Source: Eulemur rufifrons (taxonomy: Eukaryota; Chordata; Mammalia; Primates; Lemuridae). From it: 64,000 bases of DNA. Positions 59,501 to 64,000 of this stretch are shown piece after piece. Each line of letters begins with the position of its first letter. Positions within the stretch are counted from its first letter, which is position 1. Below the pieces are notes generated by a model, which ran no database searches, was not told the DNA's origin, and saw nothing but the letters and a program-made list of their open reading frames with translations. The position numbers were made by a program, and so were the translations under genes. The stretch is taken from NCBI RefSeq assembly GCF_041146395.1, contig NC_090986.1, positions 45,668,001 to 45,732,000 on the forward strand. The letters run 5' to 3'.

Positions 59501-62239
59501 TAGAATGGCAATCGTTTTCCTTTCCCCTGAGTATCCCCTTCATATGACAGAGTTCTGGCCAATGGTGTAGGTTAAAGTGATGCTTTACACTTTCGGACCT
59601 AGCCCAATCATTAAAGCTTGATTTTTGGAACATTCTATTCTCAAGTCTACTGGCTAGACACTGATAGCACAAGGTTAAAGATGTGTAAATGATGGAAGAA
59701 CTTCTGTTAAACTGTATCCTCAAAATAAGTTATTGAACGCAGCCTACTTGCTGTCTCTGCTACTAGTTGTGGGACTTTATGAAGTAAAACCTCTGAGACT
59801 TTGGAGTTTATCTGTTATAGTAGCTAGAGTTGTATTAACTAGTATACTCTTAATGCTATGTAGTTAATTGAATTATAACAAATATTGTTTAGGACAAATA
59901 GTTTGCCTCTACAGTCTACTGGAAACTTTCCAACACTATCTTAACAACAGAATATTTGGGTTCCAACTCAAGAATATGGATTTATAAATTAGATTGAATT
60001 ATTTAACTATATTAAGTATTATTTTTATAATAAGCTCATAAACTGTAGTCAACTTTATCTTTACTTGAATTATTTGTCTGTAAAATAAGTATATGGATAT
60101 CACTTAACTTTGAATATTTAAACCTGTCCTCAGCATATCAAGTATCATAAGCATGCCATGACAAATAATACTCATGATAATTTTTTTTCCTCTGAGCATT
60201 GCATTAATGGAAAGATATAGAAAGAATGATGATTGATAAGGAAGATTGAAACCTGTCTTTCAGTAAGCAAGCATATTAATAACTCTGTTCCATTGGGACT
60301 AATTATTTTTCTACTATTATTGATAGATTTAACATTCACAAAATATTCTTTATCAAAACACAGGAATATAATAGAAAGAAAGATAAGGAGAGAATATTCT
60401 ATTTTATTATATCTGGAGTCACTTTAAATGTAAACAACTAAGATAATTAAATTAATGCTGGCTGAAAGCATGGCTTGACAAGAAAAATAAATGTTTTGTT
60501 GGTTTTCTATTTAAAGATATGTTCTGGCCGAGTTCACAGAGAGCTTACTTCAAGTGAGGTAGAGGTATATTCACAGTTTTGTTTATTGTTATGTGACTTT
60601 GGTATTCTTTCCTGCAATAGGAGATAAGAGGTTGTGAAGAGTTTGTAGTAAATATTTGCTCATTCTCATATCACCAATTGCAATAGAACTTCACTTAAAT
60701 AAAGGAAATTTGAAAAAAAAATCAAATCAAGAAAAAAAATATAGTAGTAAGGTTTGAACTGATCCCAAATTGTCAAAGGGTTTAGGGTTAACTTTCCAAA
60801 AACTTGCTCCTTTATTTTATAAATTAATTTCCAGGATCCTCTTCTCTCCAGGGAGCTTGTTGCATTTCTAAAATTCTATGACATCTTAAATAATCTTTAT
60901 TAATAAAAATAGATGAATAAATCTAGAAAAGTCTTACTGGTTTTCTAGAGTTAACTTTCATCTCTCACTCTCCTTAGTATTTCCCATGAGTAAAGCGAAG
61001 AATACAGTATTGTATTTTTAAATGACTATTGCAAAGATGAGAGTATACCCCATGAAGCTTAAATTTTAAGGAATACTTTAAAAGGAAACTAGATGCCAGG
61101 ATTTTAAAGATAAGCACTTAAGATCTTTGAACCTGTTACTAACATTGTATGTGACTATGCACAAGGTCTGAGCATTATTTTAGCTCATCTTTTGTGCTAA
61201 GAGACTCCAATGTACAGTGTCATTTAAGTGACAGCTCTTGGTGATCAGTTCTGAGATAAATACAATTCTTGATCCTTATATTTTTAAATTTTGCTAAAGT
61301 CAACAAAAGTGGATGAAATATTCTATAACAAAGCATTTTCTTATTGTTTTCCAAAAATCCTTTTATGGAAAAATAAAAATCTGCCAGAGGAATTTGAAAA
61401 TACAAAAACTTATTTAAAAATTTAATATGTAAAAATATATCTAAATCAAGAAAAAATATGATAAATCTATCCTGACCTATTCTCAGTCGAAACCCACTTC
61501 TAATCCAAAAGATTTTGTGTATTTTTTCAAGGATAGCATAAATATGTATGAAAAATGCAAAGGACCTTGATATTTCACAGATTTTGACCTTTTTGAATAT
61601 GCTTTATGAATTTATTTCCACATATTGCCATTTAAGTTCACTTTCTCGTTTCTTAAGTCCACATATTTACTGACCGTTTCAATTACTTACCAACACTTCT
61701 CCATAAGAGTGTATTTATATCTTCGCCTTTGTCTATACCTGACTTTGTAACTCTTTCTATCCTAGAATAAATCATTAGCTATTCTCCGAGCATGCTTTCC
61801 TCTCGGGTTCATATTGAAAACCAGTTACTAATACCTAGAGTTCTGGAATACAATGTGCTCTTTCCTATTATCCAATGTTATCCTGAGGTTTAAGTTTTCT
61901 GTTTTGTTTTCATTTGGCTTTTGTTTTCCTTTTTTAGAAAAGGTTTACCAAGTGCTTTACTGTCAGAAAAATCTTGTTTAATTCTGGCCCTAATTTATCC
62001 TTATATGAAATCGGGGAAGCTTTAAAAATTTCACAAAAGCTTCTCTTACCTGTCAGCATAGCAAATGAAATGATAGTATGTAACAGGTACAGTTGTGTGA
62101 CAAAACATAGCTGTTATTATTTTTGTTATTATTACTCATTGTTATCCAGAGATGTTTGCATTAGAATCCATCCTCTGTAACAATGAAAAAACTACTATAT
62201 TGCTAGAATCAATAACAGAAAAATAGAAGACAATAACTT
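59501..62239. other. 2.7 kb of unassigned AT-rich DNA
   Basis: No repeat family or gene recognised on either strand. Confidence 0.5.
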
Positions 62240-62595
62240 TGTAGTTTTAGGATGAGCTTGGAACAGGAAATTGAAAAAATCTGCCCTGAGGATTGAAGGA
62301 ACTCAGGAAATTTCACCACAAGATATGACTCTTTGGTATAAAGAGTATTTTGAATTAAAGGCCCTTAGAGATCAACAGGCCCTTGGAAAGAGCCTTCCCT
62401 CTATCTAAATAACCAGAGGGACCATCAAAAGAACAATAGACTTCCCTTCCCTTTCCTGTTATTGGGTTATCACTCTGTAAGTATCCCTGTGCACACAGTA
62501 AATAAATCTCTTTCTCTTATTAATCTGCCTTAATTGTGAGTTGATCTTTCAGCAAACTCTTGGGGGAAAGAGGAAGTTTTCCCCTCACTCCCACA
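62240..62595 (+). mobile_element. ERVL-type solo LTR
   Basis: An LTR-like block: 'acaagatatgactctttggt', 'aggcccttggaaagagcctt', 'ttgggttatcactctgtaag', a polyadenylation signal in 'agtaaataaatctctttctc', 'tgtgagttgatctttcagca' and the end 'cccctcactcccaca'. This order matches ERVL-class LTRs of the MER21 kind. The 3' end is clear. The 5' end at 62240 is chosen only from a TG, and no target duplication was found. Confidence 0.6.
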
Positions 62596-64000
62596 GGATC
62601 CAGGAACTTAGCCATGGGAGATTCTCAGAAGTCCTGGACAGAGACAAATTTCTATGATCCTACAGAATTAATATAAATGTCATTGTATTGTTTTAATCCC
62701 TGGCTGGTAAAACCTGAATATCTCAGTTATGTGATACCATTGTAGGGGTAAACTTCATTTTCCTGCTTGCCTAACTGTGGCGTGTCTGGTCATTCTTCAG
62801 CCATGAGCGTGCCAAGAACCAACAGTTTCAGAATAAAACCTAACATGAGCCTTTAACTTTTTTAATAAATTCAGTAAATATTAAAAATAAACTATGGATG
62901 AGCCTAATATATATATATATTTAATATTAATAATACTTTTCACTCATGTTTTAAAATTACTTCACTTGGATACTATCATTTAGAAATTATTTAATAAGTA
63001 GAATTTCATAAAATGACCCAGGAATTTTTGATAGTTTTGTAAGAAAGAACTTCAGGCTAATATGTTAAAATTTATGCTAACTTATTTGCTATGTTACTCT
63101 TTTTCAGGTATTTAAAAATTCCAGAAAATGGAAATTGTTTATGACCTATTTTCCCCTTTATTTTGAAATATCAGAGAAACAGCTGTTTTATACAGAAAAG
63201 AACTGCGTGAAATAGCTTTGTCCCAACACCTTTTACTTTCAAATTCCATATTAACCATTAGAAATATATTTTTGCATGTAATTTTTCTCTATTCTCAGAC
63301 ACAATTTTCTTTTACTCCTCAGCCATGAAGTCTGTTATTAAATTTAAACTATTTTAAGAATAAAAACAGTATATTCATATATGTTTTGACTCTACATATG
63401 TATATACCAAGGAATATGCATATATATATTATGATTAGATTGATAACTTGGGAGATAACAACAGATTAATATTGATTTACTTCATTCCTCCACAAATTTT
63501 AATTTAGCACTACTATATTCCAGGCACTAGATTAGTAAAATAAAACAATAAAAAAGTTAGAAAACTGAATTCCTAAGAGTTTTAAGTTTTTCTCTTTTGA
63601 TTGGTTTTATTTCATAATTTGCATCTTAATGATTTATTTTTCCTTAATGAATTTAGCTAGTAAAATAAAGTTTATTATTTCTAAGTATTTTGTTTCTACT
63701 CATAAATATATTTTATATTTAATAATATCTTTCTGTTTTTTTCTTTTATTTTGCTGCTCTTTTTTTAGTTTTTAATTTTGAAGAGAAATATTTTTTTTAA
63801 ATCATTTCTCATTGCTAGGGTTTTACTTTGTGGTATAATATATGCCACATATAATATTGGCCATTTTTTTTTTTTTTCCGAGCCCTGCTGTGTAAGCTGA
63901 TTTCTGTATGTAAATATATAAAGATTTGAAGGTGTCATAGCCAAGTCATTCACTTAACCCCTCCACAAAGCAAAAATTGCTTACTTCACTCTTCAGTAGT
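62596..64000. other. unassigned AT-rich DNA
   Basis: Short (AT)n tracts at about 62908-62921 and 63418-63430. A weak L2-like piece lies at about 63490-63545 ('ctactatattccaggcacta'). No gene. Confidence 0.5.

Noticed and set aside
59095..59562. 155-codon minus-strand frame
   Set aside because: It crosses an LTR-like block and a hAT fragment, has no known domain and no supporting exon structure.

Overview
The window is AT-rich vertebrate nuclear DNA from a primate, most likely a strepsirrhine (lemur or a close relative). The main evidence is a set of near-full-length Alu elements with a lemur-type sequence: the right arm contains 'gtgccgtggcatcagcctagctcacagcaacctcaaa'-type wording in pieces such as 'gtcagcctagctcac', and the two arms are joined by a linker containing 'agaaagaaattatctggcc'. 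Two L1 copies also carry a 3' UTR that differs from the human L1PA type. I could not assign a species.

I found no protein-coding gene, exon, tRNA, rRNA or recognisable small RNA gene. Every open frame is short. The longest ones lie antisense to, or inside, L1, Alu or LTR copies, or in low-complexity AT-rich DNA. The window reads as an intergenic stretch or the inside of a very large intron, built from layered transposon insertions.

Layout. 0-10 kb: mostly unassigned AT-rich DNA, a MIR interrupted at its 3' end by an Alu (3.5-4.0 kb), an old L1 tail (4.2-4.5 kb), a truncated MaLR LTR abutting a 1.2 kb antisense L1 (8.1-9.6 kb). 10-19 kb: the most layered part. An ancient unnamed repeat is split by an L1 with an inverted 5' part, which was itself hit by an Alu. 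Next come an AluJ, two MLT1-type LTRs in opposite orientation, a clean solo LTR with a 5-bp target duplication (16.5-17.0 kb), and a second copy of the ancient repeat split by another LTR-like block. 19-30 kb: MIRs, an AluJ, an old L1 tail and four lemur-type Alus in mixed orientation, plus a DNA-transposon remnant. 30-38 kb: sparse old repeats, an MLT1 LTR in good condition (34.6-34.9 kb), one Alu, L1 tails and a Tigger-like fragment. 38-46 kb: mostly unassigned AT-rich DNA with a second L1 carrying a 5' inversion (42.5-44.1 kb). 46-54 kb: antisense old L1, an MST-type LTR, a rearranged L1 fragment, an L2 tail interrupted by an Alu, and a young truncated L1 (53.2-54.0 kb). 54-64 kb: mainly unassigned, with MIR pieces, a hAT fragment and an ERVL-type LTR (62.3-62.6 kb).

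Because there are no genes, there is no pathway to describe. The informative content is the order of insertions, the target-site duplications, and a few candidate regulatory or structural motifs. Family names come from my recognition of consensus features by eye, not from a database search. Boundaries without a stated duplication are good only to a few tens of bases.
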